Of a stretch of 64,000 bases of DNA, positions 55,714 to 64,000 are shown one piece after another. The stretch's first letter is position 1. Every line of letters starts with the position of its first letter. The notes beneath the pieces are model-generated. The model was not told the origin of the DNA and ran no database searches. It saw nothing but the letters and a program-made list of their open reading frames with translations. Made by a program: the position numbers and the translations under genes. Where the stretch lies: NCBI GenBank assembly GCA_003586115.2, contig QVOM02000070.1, positions 2,227,061 through 2,291,060 of the forward strand, read 5' to 3'. The stretch is from Salvator merianae (lineage: Eukaryota; Chordata; Lepidosauria; Squamata; Teiidae).

Positions 55714-58700
55714 GTATGTATATAAATTATGACTTTATAGATCCCCAATAATTTCTCAGTACAGTCAAGATCCCATAATCTAAGACTGCGTCCAGACATC
55801 ACTTCCTTATTCTGCGTTATTTGGATATTCAAGAATAAAGCATGGATATTCCAGATTATTCATGCTTTATTTCAGAATATCAAAATATAGAGGAATAAGT
55901 AAGTGATGCCTGGATGCAGCCTCAGTTAACTTCAAAATCGAAATGGGCAATATCTTCAATCAACTGAAAGTTCAATAAAACTGTGGAGACCATCAGGCTG
56001 GATACAAAACAGTGGAATGGGCAGAAGTTCATGGATTTGGATTCTGCATTAGGGCCTCTCTAAAGTAACAGGTAGTAGTAATGTCTAGTATAGTCACCTG
56101 GAAATCTGTTTTTATTTGGAGAAGACTTTTGATCCCTCTGACAGAAGGCTGTCTAGTGGTGGTGTGCAAATTGTTGCAAACTGAGAACATTAGAATTATT
56201 ATTTAGGATGTTGTGATTGCCCTGAACCAGGGACAAAATTCCCCTTTTTGAAATGAATTGTTCTTAGTCCAGGGCAAAATTTGCCCATTCTGACTCAAAA
56301 TGTTCAAATGATGCCTTCCTGCTGGTTCATTCATGAGTCAGTGGAAGCTAACACCCATTATGCCTGACTCCCATCAGAAACAGGAGACTCAGACTGTGTT
56401 AAAGCATAAAAAAGGGGGCATCTCAGAGAGACAGCGTGTGGCCCTTGTGTTCCCAACCGTTTCTAGCATAGAATGTTGATGAGAGGGGGGAGGGGCAGAC
56501 TTCTGTGTGAACAACCCCATCTTGAAGCCACCTCAAATGTGCTTCTTTTTTTTTGCTATGTGTGATCAGTAATTCCATTGTTCCCTATGCCCCAAATACT
56601 CAGTACATTCTGAGGGTTTGTTTTTTTAAAAAATTAACTGTAGAACCAAGCGTACAATTTTTGTCCACTATACATCAACGTCAACCTTCCAGTGCGTCCT
56701 AGCTGCCAAGTGCTGCTTCTATGTTTTTGTGTTCCAGTGAACCTGCCTGCACACCATATTCCTAAAGGGTTCTGAGTCAAAGGAACATTATCTTGTTCCA
56801 CTTTGCTAATGTTCACATTCATAGTTGTTATCCTTCCTCAAGCTCTCTTTCCTTCCATCTCTTTCCAGAACACATGTAATATATTTCACCTTAGCTTGTT
56901 CCAAGTAGCCCTCCACCACCACATAACGTGATTGGCCATTCCTTTTTGTCTGACAGGGATGATGATGATGATGATGATGATGATTTTGTTCTCACTCAAA
57001 TTCAGCCTCCCCAAATGCATTTGAGCAACACATCAAAAGCTTAAACCCACTTTACCACCACCCCCAAAAAAAAATCCTGGATTTTATCCACTTTTCAGAA
57101 AATCCACCTTTGGGTTAGACAATGTGAAAATAAAATTAGACATGAGATACTAGACAAATTAGATGTAATAGTTATATCTATCTTTTCTATAATGTAGGAT
57201 GCTGGTGTCTAGAAACTTCTGGTATTTATTTTGTTGCACTACCTTTTATTACGTAGTCTCAGGGTAGGTAACCAAGTAGAACAAACAAAGTAATAAAAAC
57301 CTAGCAGGACAAATCTAACTAACCTTCATCAGTACAGGTAGAAAATTATGCAATTTGTAGATGGTGAAGTTCTTATTATCCCACTTATTTTTATTCCTTA
57401 CAGCCAAAATGCATAGGGGATTGGCCTGGTTTTCTACAATGGGTTTTCCGGGGGGGTGGTAGGGGTAATCCTAAAATTGTAAAATTATACAATTCCTTTT
57501 TTCTTTTCTTTTTTAACTGCATACAAAAAAGATACATCTACATTTTTCACTTGCCTGGAGTAGCAACCCATACTGATGAAGGTTAAAAGAATTCTCTAAA
57601 AGATCTACAATAAAGATGCAAACCTAAAACAGCAGAACAGAATAAAGGAGGAATATATTGTGATTAAAGACGTCTTTACTTGGTGCCATATACTGATACA
57701 GAGCCAATCTGGGATAGCAGTGGGTTATGAAGGATTCAGGAATGGCTGTAGCTCAGTGGTAGAGCAAACTGCCTCGAAAGTAGAAGGTTGCCAGTTTGAT
57801 CCCCAGCCTCTCTCTGGAAGAAGGCAATGGAAAAGTCCAGGAGCTGGTTGGTCATGACTCAGGCTGTGATCAGACATACACAAAAAAGCATCTTTGAGGT
57901 GTCTCAGAGATGGCTTAGAGATGGGATTGTTCACACACCAGTCTGCCCCTCTCCCTTCCCATAAACAGTTTATGCTAGAAAAGGTGGATTAGAGAAGACT
58001 TCGGAACATGAGGGCCACACACTGTCTCTGTGAGGTGCCTCCAAGTTTCCTCTTTTGCTATGTCTGAACACAGCCGCAGTGGCATGCACCGGAGGAATCA
58101 CTCACTTATCCCATCCGGAAGCAACCATGTGCTTATTCATTACCGGTCTGCTTACCTGACAAGATTTGATTCAGATGCATTGAAAACCCTTTAAAGATGA
58201 CCCCATTACTTCCCAGTACTAATAACAAAGAAGCTGCCCAAACTATGGATGGTGTTCCTATAAGCTCTTATAAGCTCCTGGCCAGTGGCAAAGAATGATG
58301 GGAGGTACAGTTCAGCAATATCTTGAGAGAGAGAGTTCATTTTCCTATGTTTTAGGATTTGGGCTTTTTTGAAACAGCCTTCCTCTAGAGGTCTGCCAGA
58401 TGCCTTCATTATATGGTTTTTGGCACGTGATTAAAACATGCCTCCAGTGTCTAGTTTCCTCTGAATATTGTCCTGCCGGGGAAGGAGGAGGGAGGGTGCT
58501 TTAGGAATATTCTCTATACTTTAACTCTTTATTGTTGTTACCTGCTGTGGGACTTCTAGTGAAGTGCAAGATAGAAATCCTTAAATTAAATAAAAATACA
58601 TTTAAAAGATGAGACTTCATCGAGGGCAATATACCCTTTCACCATCTAAACAACACTTATAAATTGTCCAATTTATAAAATTGGCAGTTTATAGGGGCAT

Positions 58701-60087
58701 TAAATCCCAATCTTAAAATCATGTGTGGGTTATGACTTGCCAAAACAGACACACAGCAAAAAGAACCATTTCCCGGGCATCAAATGCAAATGAAACCGCA
58801 ACAGGTGGAAGCCAGAGTTTGCCTTTGGCTGTAACAGGAGCAAACCAGACTTGTCCTTTGTCAGCTTCTGAAAAATTTCTTCCCTCTTCCAAAACATAAG
58901 ACCCGAAGTAAACACATCGCTTTTCTTTCCCTTTACAGGGAGCGAACGACCTTGTCAGTTTGGATGTGAACAAGGCGGAGTCTATAGCGGAGACCTCCAG
59001 CTCGCAGGTGAGATTCCGCATTTCCAATGTCATTTGTGTCCCTGCAATGTGAAAAACAAGAGGATGGATGTCATACAGATGAATGACCGTCTGCTCACTT
59101 GAGTTGGAAGGCTGCATCCCTGCCTTCCTAGCATTGCAGACCACTGCAGCTATAAAGGGAGAAGGGGGGCGCGGAGTCATCCTGCTGTATCCCTCCTTTT
59201 AACACTCACCCTGAGGGCTTGTTCACCCTAAGGCTGCCTCCCAGACAATGAGAGGAAAATGTGGGATCTTGTTTAGGGAATATTCCACAAAAGGAATAGG
59301 AAATGTGGTGATTTAAAAAAATAAGAACAAATCACTAGCCATGAAGCTCTTTTCTGGTATAACTAGAAGATTCTAGATGCCTCAGGCATCAGCCTCTCCC
59401 TCCATCTTGACTGCAGGATTAAGAGGCATGCCACCGCTCTGGATCTGAAACATGCTCGTGTCTCCCATTTTGAGAGCAGGATTATGGACTACTAATGTTT
59501 GCTTGATGGTTGCTTGATAGCAATATTACACTCTTTAGAGTTTGGGGCAGGGATGATTTACAACCTGGTGGCATCTGCCAGTCTTGTTACAGCACATTCC
59601 CAAGCTGTCATGGCTATGCTGCGCTAAATGTCTGGTAGACCCCTCCACCATAGAAGAGTGCTAAAAGGAAGCTGCTAAATCAGAGCTAAAACAGGGCTTT
59701 CTGGCACCCTGGGCTGAAGCTGGAAAGCGCTTCTGCTTCCCAAATGATGTGCCAACAGCATCCCCAAGGGCTGGCACATGGCAGCAGTGGATGTGGAGGC
59801 AGACTCATAAGCGTTATCCTGCTTTTGCATCCCATCCCAGTGGTGTTTGCATGTAGCACTGCCCTCTGTGTTGTGTGCTCAGACCTTGCAGGAAAAGGAC
59901 GCCCCTTCTGAAATGTATCTGGAAAGCTAGGTTAGCCCAGAACAACCCCTTATTAACAATCATTTCTCTTTCTCTGCCGCAGGCATTACTACGAAGATCC
60001 AAGCGCTTCAATTCCCATTTCTCCATCTGCAGATACTGCTGCAAGTGCTGTAAGAACAAGGGCTGTGGCTTCTGTTGTCAGACCTGA
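55636..60087 (+). CDS. HAMP: HAMP, prepro-hepcidin (three exons, complete)
   Basis: Hepcidin is the secreted liver peptide that binds ferroportin, causes its internalisation and lowers plasma iron. Exons are 55636-55713, 58939-59007 and 59983-60087, all phase 0 with AG/GT borders. They encode 83 residues, matching the usual 80-90. Residues 1-22 or so form a hydrophobic signal peptide starting MTLKLVCVILILLC. The propeptide ends in RRSKR, a furin site. The mature part is 26 residues with eight cysteines in the standard spacing C-X2-CC-X-CC-X4-C-X2-CC. The mature start is FNSHFSIC where human has DTHFPIC, so His and Phe are kept, Pro is Ser, and there is one extra residue. USF2 lies upstream on the same strand, as in mammals. 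Confidence 0.97.
55785..55922. mobile_element. Small palindromic DNA element, family B copy 3
   Basis: ACTGCGTCCAGACATCACTT and AAGTGATGCCTGGATGCAGC are the inverted ends. Internally ATTCAAGAATAAAGCATGG folds against CATGCTTTATTTCAGAAT. It lies in HAMP intron 1, 72 bp after exon 1. Confidence 0.7.
56392..56570. mobile_element. Inverted-repeat DNA element, family F copy 3 (degraded)
   Basis: The interior GGGGCATCTCAGAGAGACAG and TTTCTAGCATAGAATGTTGA matches the family. The ends have decayed. It lies in HAMP intron 1. Confidence 0.55.
56958..56984. repeat. GAT microsatellite
   Basis: Nine GAT units lie in HAMP intron 1. Confidence 0.95.
57741..57862 (+). repeat. tRNA-derived SINE family A, + copy
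   Basis: This copy shows the tRNA-like head well. The A-box TAGCTCAGTGG is at 57749-57759 and the B-box-like CAGTTTGATCC at 57792-57802. GGAAGAAGGCAATGG follows. It abuts the family F element at 57862. Confidence 0.8.
57862..58075. mobile_element. Inverted-repeat DNA element, family F copy 4
   Basis: The ends GGCTGTGATCAGACATA and TATGTCTGAACACAGCC are inverted over about 17 bases. This is the best-kept terminal repeat of the four copies. It lies in HAMP intron 1. Confidence 0.75.
58939..59007 (+). CDS. HAMP: HAMP exon 2 (propeptide)
   Basis: These 23 codons lie between tttacag and gtgaga: GANDLVSLDVNKAESIAETS and then SSQ. This is the acidic, poorly conserved propeptide. A 153-codon open frame on the opposite strand overlaps it by chance. 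Confidence 0.93.
59983..60087 (+). CDS. HAMP: HAMP exon 3 (furin site and mature hepcidin)
   Basis: These 34 codons plus TGA follow gccgcag. The exon encodes ALLRRSKR and then the 26-residue mature peptide with cysteines at mature positions 8, 11, 12, 14, 15, 20, 23 and 24. The set is complete, so the four-disulfide hairpin should form. Confidence 0.97.
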   Translation, partial: ALLRRSKRFNSHFSICRYCCKCCKNKGCGFCCQT

Positions 60088-60250
60088 AGGAGGACTTGCT
60101 GGCATCCACTGCTAGCCTGAGCTCACCTTCTCAGCACCATGCCCACACACCAGACTTCCCACTCTGGTCTTTACTACCTCCTTATTTATTTTTCAGCACT
60201 TGTTTTTCATTTTCAGTTTTTGCTTTGTTTGTTCTTGATTGTTAATAGAA

Positions 60251-60256
60251 ATTAAA
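60251..60256 (+). terminator. HAMP: HAMP poly(A) signal (ATTAAA)
   Basis: ATTAAA lies 164 bp after the stop codon and is followed by a GT/T-rich stretch. This predicts a short 3' UTR ending near 60275, as in other hepcidin genes. Confidence 0.75.
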
Positions 60257-62523
60257 GTGTTTATACTTCACTGGTATAGTTTTGGATTTGTGGTTATTCC
60301 TCACTTGGTAGATCACTCTCCTCCTTGATCCCAGTTTCTAAGTTGTTGGTTCCCCCCCCCCCAAAAAAAAAGCATTGAAATTCCCCAAGGGTTTCTGTTT
60401 CTGCAAATGAGGCTCAAAAGCTGGGAACAGTGGCAGGGGTACAGAATACAACAAATGAGAGTCTTGGGCTAAATAGATTGCATTCAGAGTGCTCAACTGT
60501 GGTCCTCCAGGTTTGCCTGAACCACAACTTCCATCCTTCCATGGGGATTGCAGAGGATGGTGGGAGTTATAGTTTGGGGACATCTGGAGGGCTGCGGGTG
60601 GGCACCTGGGAACTAGATGAGCTCGATTCCATGTTGTAGAATCAACACCACCCAGCCCTGTGCTCTGAGCCTAAGATCTATTAGTTCAGTCCAGCTGTTC
60701 CTCTGCCTCCAGCCCAAACTCCTGGACCATTGCTGAGCAGACAACATGGAAGCAGGGGACGGGGGAGGTTATCAGGGCAAAGTGGACAGTACCATCACAC
60801 CAGCAGCTCAGAGCTCGAGTTCCCCCTCCCTATCCCCTTAACATATGTTTCAGTTCTGGACTGGGTAATGCGTGCCCAACCCAGAATGGGCAGTGCGATC
60901 AGTTTTCATCTGAGATCCCATAAAGCTGCAGGCATCATAGTGCCTCACCTGCCCGTCATGAGCTTTGCCTATTCTGATCCCTGCTACGACTTCCTTTTAG
61001 CAGCTTTGTCCTCTCTGTGTCCAGACACAGTAAGAACTGGCAATCAGTGGAAAGGCCCCAGGTGGAAAAGACTTTCCCATCTCTGCTGTGCAATGTAGAA
61101 GGGAGCATAATAACATATTTTTTAAAAAATATGTGACTTGGTTAATTTGCCATATATATATTTAACTGATTCCATTTAAATATAGACAGGTCATAGTTCA
61201 GCAGGAAAACAGATACCAATTATGAGAATCTTCCCTGCAGAGGCACCAGTGGGTGGCTAGGCATTTGGAAGTGTGGAGTGTCAACTAAAAGTCGTAGTCC
61301 ACACATAGCCCTGCCATAGTCTGCACTAGCATCTGGATGGCAGGCCCCTATTCTGGGATTTAATCCAGAATATGACCCAGTGGAGAAAGGGCCAAAGATG
61401 TGAGACTTGGGTGAGGATGTTGTGGAAGAAGGAAGGGGCCCACTGGTGTTCTGTTGATTATACATGATGCTTCAAACCTGTAGCAGCATCTGTGCAGATG
61501 CATATGTATACAACAGCAGGCACCCACCAGGCCAAGGGCAACCCCCAAGACTAGGAACCAATGAACGTGAAAGATCATTCAGGGGGAAAATACAGCCATA
61601 AAGGGCAGAGGAGGGGGAGGAGGAGACCAAAAGGACTAAAAGTGCCCAATAACTCAAGAATGCTAAGTGTGAGGGGTGGTAAAATATAGAACCCTTGTGG
61701 GAGGAGGACAAATGGAGTGGAATATTCTGGAAGAGGGTATGGTTGGCATCCTGTGATTTCTGATTTGGACAAAGTCAAAATTAATAGGTATTTCAAATGA
61801 GGAAAATCAGCATGAGTGAATGGTCCTGCAATCTCTGATAAAGACTGCCTCCAGATATCACTTATTTATTCCACAATTTATATATTTATTGGAATAAAGC
61901 ACCGCCAGAATTATCACTCATTGTCTAGATCGATACTTTGCATATCAGCATTTGCCCCAGCCGTGGAATGACGTTACAGCTGCTCAGCCTCTAATGTGGT
62001 ATATGTTGTCCTCTGTCAACAATGCCCTTCAGCACTCTATATTGGGCAAACAGGACAGTCTCTGTGCCAGAGGATAAATGGACAAAAATCAGTCATTAGG
62101 AATGGGATTACACAAAAACCTATTGCAGAACACTTCAGTCTTCCATGGTATTCCATCTCAGACCTCAGAACAGCAGTCCTTCAACCCCCCCCCCCAAAAA
62201 AAAGAACCTACAAAGGAAGATTGGAAAGAAAAACAGCAAAATTGGCATATATTCAAAACTCCAGTCCATCAACAAGGGGTTAAATAGAGACAATGGTTTT
62301 TTGTCACACTACAAATATTATAACACTAATTAACACTCCGGCATCTTGAGGGTTCCTTTCTACTGTTCATCACATCTTCTTTCTGGTTCCCAGCCAGCAT
62401 CACTCTGCATTACAACACTTTGAGGAGTTTGCACCTCTATTTGCACATAATGCTGTAACAACCATCATTATACTCAACTTGTCACGTGATCACCACACCC
62501 AGAGTTTTGCATTTCTATTGCTG

Positions 62524-62525
<2 letters not shown>

Positions 62526-62557
<32 letters not shown>
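62526..62557. repeat. CA microsatellite
   Basis: Sixteen CA units lie inside the Penelope-like 3' region. Confidence 0.97.
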
Positions 62558-62558
<1 letters not shown>

Positions 62559-62589
62559 CTTGTCTATATAGATCTGTCCCTAGGTACTT

Positions 62590-62640
62590 CACTTCATGCA
62601 TCTGATGAAGCAGGGTTAGTCTACAAAAGCTCATGCTGCC
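62590..62640 (+). ncRNA. Degenerate hammerhead-ribozyme-like sequence
   Basis: The core CTGATGA (62602-62608) is followed by a weak stem (GCAG/CTAC) and AAAAGCTCATG. The expected GAAA core is AAAA (62625-62628), so the catalytic G is lost. Its position at the end of a Penelope-like element matches where such ribozymes are known. It is probably inactive. Confidence 0.5.
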
Positions 62641-62929
62641 AACTTCTTCCTTTCTGTTTGTCTCTAAGGTGCTACTCTAAGGTGCTACCCTTGCTATATA
62701 GTCAAGCTTGCTGGCATATCTAGCTCCTAAATTAAGTATGCAATAGGTTGTCTGTGTCCCTCTCCCAACTCTGCTTTAGAATGGGTTTGTTTAAAATTGA
62801 TTAGCCTGTTTTCCTGTGTCATTTTACATACATACAAGACTGGTCCTAAGCAACATAATCACTGGCTTTTTTTTTTTTTTTCCTTTTGGCACTGCAATTA
62901 TTTCTATTACAAGAAAAAAAATTCTGCAT

Positions 62930-63240
62930 TGAGGGCAGGGAGGGCTGTCTGGAGCCAAACCTGTCAAGGCCGCCTATCCTGGACAGACTGTGTGGATGGG
63001 AAGGTGTTCTGCCTGGCGCCTTTGGGTCTGCACTTGGCCGACAGCGAGGAGCCGCATCAGCTGGCCCCCATCCAAACCTACTAGGCAAAGGGGAGAAATG
63101 GCAAACAGACTTCTGGGCTCTGAGCAAATACGTTCACAGAGGCATTAGCAGACCTGCTGCCTGTCAAGAGGAGAACTCTTGGTCACTCGACCAGGAGGGA
63201 TTCAGTCCAACTGCAAGAAGGCAGACCCCGCCTTCAGCAT
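62930..63240 (+). repeat. Unclassified repeat, copy 2 (paired with 51660-51960)
   Basis: It shares CTGGCGCCTTTGGGTCTGCACTTGG-type sequence, GGGCTCTGAGCAAATAC and flanks with copy 1. The frame reads CQGRLSWTDCVDGKVFCLAP here and breaks differently from copy 1. Its family is unknown. Confidence 0.55.
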
Positions 63241-63254
63241 GAGAGGTTAATGCA

Positions 63255-63420
63255 ATCTTACATTTATTTATTTAATTAATTAAAGAATTTATATCATGCT
63301 CTTTCCCCAAAGATCCCAGGACAAGTCACAAGAAGAAGATAAAATATGTAGGGCAATCTAAATATCTATTTGAAATATGATCCCCCCTCCCTCCTTCCCT
63401 GGCAGGACAGCACCCAGATG
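63255..63420 (-). repeat. Dispersed repeat R2, short reversed copy
   Basis: ATTTATTTATTTAATTAATT is followed by CCAGGACAAGTCACAAGAAG and CCTGGCAGGACAGCACCCAG. Confidence 0.5.
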
Positions 63421-63562
63421 TACATGTGTACCTTCTCAGCTGTAGTTAACTGCGTGCAGGGTGGCTTACTCTGAAGTATGGAGATTGTGCTTGACAGTCT
63501 TGGGCTGTATTCGCCTTTAGAAAAAAAAAGTCTCAAAAGCAGCTTAGAGGTGGTAGTTGACA

Positions 63563-63974
63563 CACGTAAGTGTTTACATCCCACCTCTAATCCATCCCAC
63601 CTCTGGATTATCAGTGGACCTGATTCTGCAGGTCCACCAGCATACAAGCGTGGCCCAGTCCAGATCACAGAGGTGTGCAGAAGGCACGCTTTCATTTTCT
63701 GGACTGCCAGGGTACCCATTCTGGCAGCACATCAAAGTGCACCACCAATATGGGTCCCCCGAGGGCTTGAGGCTAGAAACTTTCATTCCTAGCCTTCCAA
63801 GCCCTCAGAGGCTGACTCCAAAACTTGTGTGAGCTTTGGGGCTGGTGGAGGGGCTAGGCTAGAACAGCTATCCCCATACAGACCAAGTCTTGCCATGATC
63901 TGGACCAGAGAGATGTCATGTAATCCAAACCCACTAACCTGGAAAACTGCAAGGTAAGTGCAGAAAAGCCCTTA
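63563..63974. mobile_element. Non-autonomous DNA element, family C copy 3
   Basis: The right end GGTAAGTGCAGAAAAGCCCTTA matches the terminal repeat of copy 2. The interior (GGTCCACCAGCATACAAGCG; TTTCATTTTCTGGACTGCCA) matches 14210-14330. The left end is not clear. Confidence 0.55.
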
Positions 63975-64000
63975 GTCTTAAGCACTGAAAAATCTGTGCA

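Larger units (their letters stand above)
61930..62690 (+). mobile_element. Penelope-like element, 5'-truncated, with GIY-YIG relic
   Basis: From 61996 a frame reads VVLCQQCPSALYIGQTGQSL with a following Arg (CQRI). This is the start of a GIY-YIG endonuclease domain as found at the C terminus of Penelope-like elements. It continues to KPIAEHFS. A 10-C run and a frame change near 62185 break the frame, and matching C-terminal text (NKGLNRDNGFLSHYK) appears in another frame to about 62333. The 3' region ends with a hammerhead-like core and GTCTCTAAGGTGCTAC. The reverse transcriptase part is missing. It is not expected to be active. Confidence 0.75.
60276..64000. other. Region downstream of HAMP
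   Basis: No gene is recognised. From 60350 to 61850 the only items seen are a short C/A run, a dispersed CCACAACTTCCATC-type repeat near 60500-60600, and open frames without known domains (for example 60730-61098). The remainder is the Penelope-like element and DNA repeats listed separately. Confidence 0.65.

Noticed and set aside
57741..57805. Possible tRNA gene
   Set aside because: A- and B-box-like sequences are present but the cloverleaf is poor and a SINE body follows. It is the head of a SINE.
58719..59180. 153-codon open frame on the minus strand
   Set aside because: It is antisense to HAMP exon 2, with no domain and no supporting splice or promoter signals.
60730..61098. 122-codon open frame downstream of HAMP
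   Set aside because: No signal peptide or domain seen, and no sign of a promoter or conservation.

Overview
The window is vertebrate nuclear DNA, most likely from a squamate reptile. The evidence is spliced vertebrate genes with large repeat-filled introns, tRNA-derived SINEs (some of Sauria-SINE type with BovB-like tails), CR1-type LINE ends, a Penelope-like element with a GIY-YIG domain, many short inverted-repeat DNA elements, and long microsatellites. The species cannot be named from sequence alone. Everything was read by eye without database searches.

Two protein-coding genes are secure, both on the + strand. Positions 21288-39922 hold exons 2-10 of USF2 (upstream stimulatory factor 2, a bHLH-leucine-zipper transcription factor). 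All nine exons join in frame with GT/AG borders. The first coding exon was not found, so the first 21.3 kb is best read as USF2 intron 1. Positions 55636-60087 hold the complete three-exon HAMP gene (hepcidin), with a TATA box, furin site, eight-cysteine mature peptide and ATTAAA poly(A) signal. USF2 followed by HAMP on the same strand is also the mammalian order. The two coding regions lie about 15.7 kb apart here.

Layout: 1-21287, intron 1, containing only repeats and short inverted-repeat elements; 21288-40235, the USF2 exons; 31909-35480, a nearly intact-ended but internally deleted endogenous retrovirus lying antisense in USF2 intron 7; about 40.2-55.4 kb, intergenic DNA with SINE, LINE and DNA-element debris and a long TTG/TTC repeat; 55.4-60.3 kb, HAMP; 60.3-64.0 kb, intergenic DNA with a 5'-truncated Penelope-like element and a hammerhead-ribozyme-like relic.

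The standout structure is the retrovirus. It has two 616-bp LTRs that differ at only 4 positions, a 5-bp target duplication, a primer-binding site matching the 3' end of tRNA-Ser, and a gag gene broken by one stop and one frame change. It has no pol. USF2 and HAMP are linked biologically as well as by position: USF proteins bind CACGTG E-boxes and have been implicated in hepcidin transcription, and the loss of hepcidin in Usf2-knockout mice led to recognition of its iron role. No clearly new multi-gene system was found.
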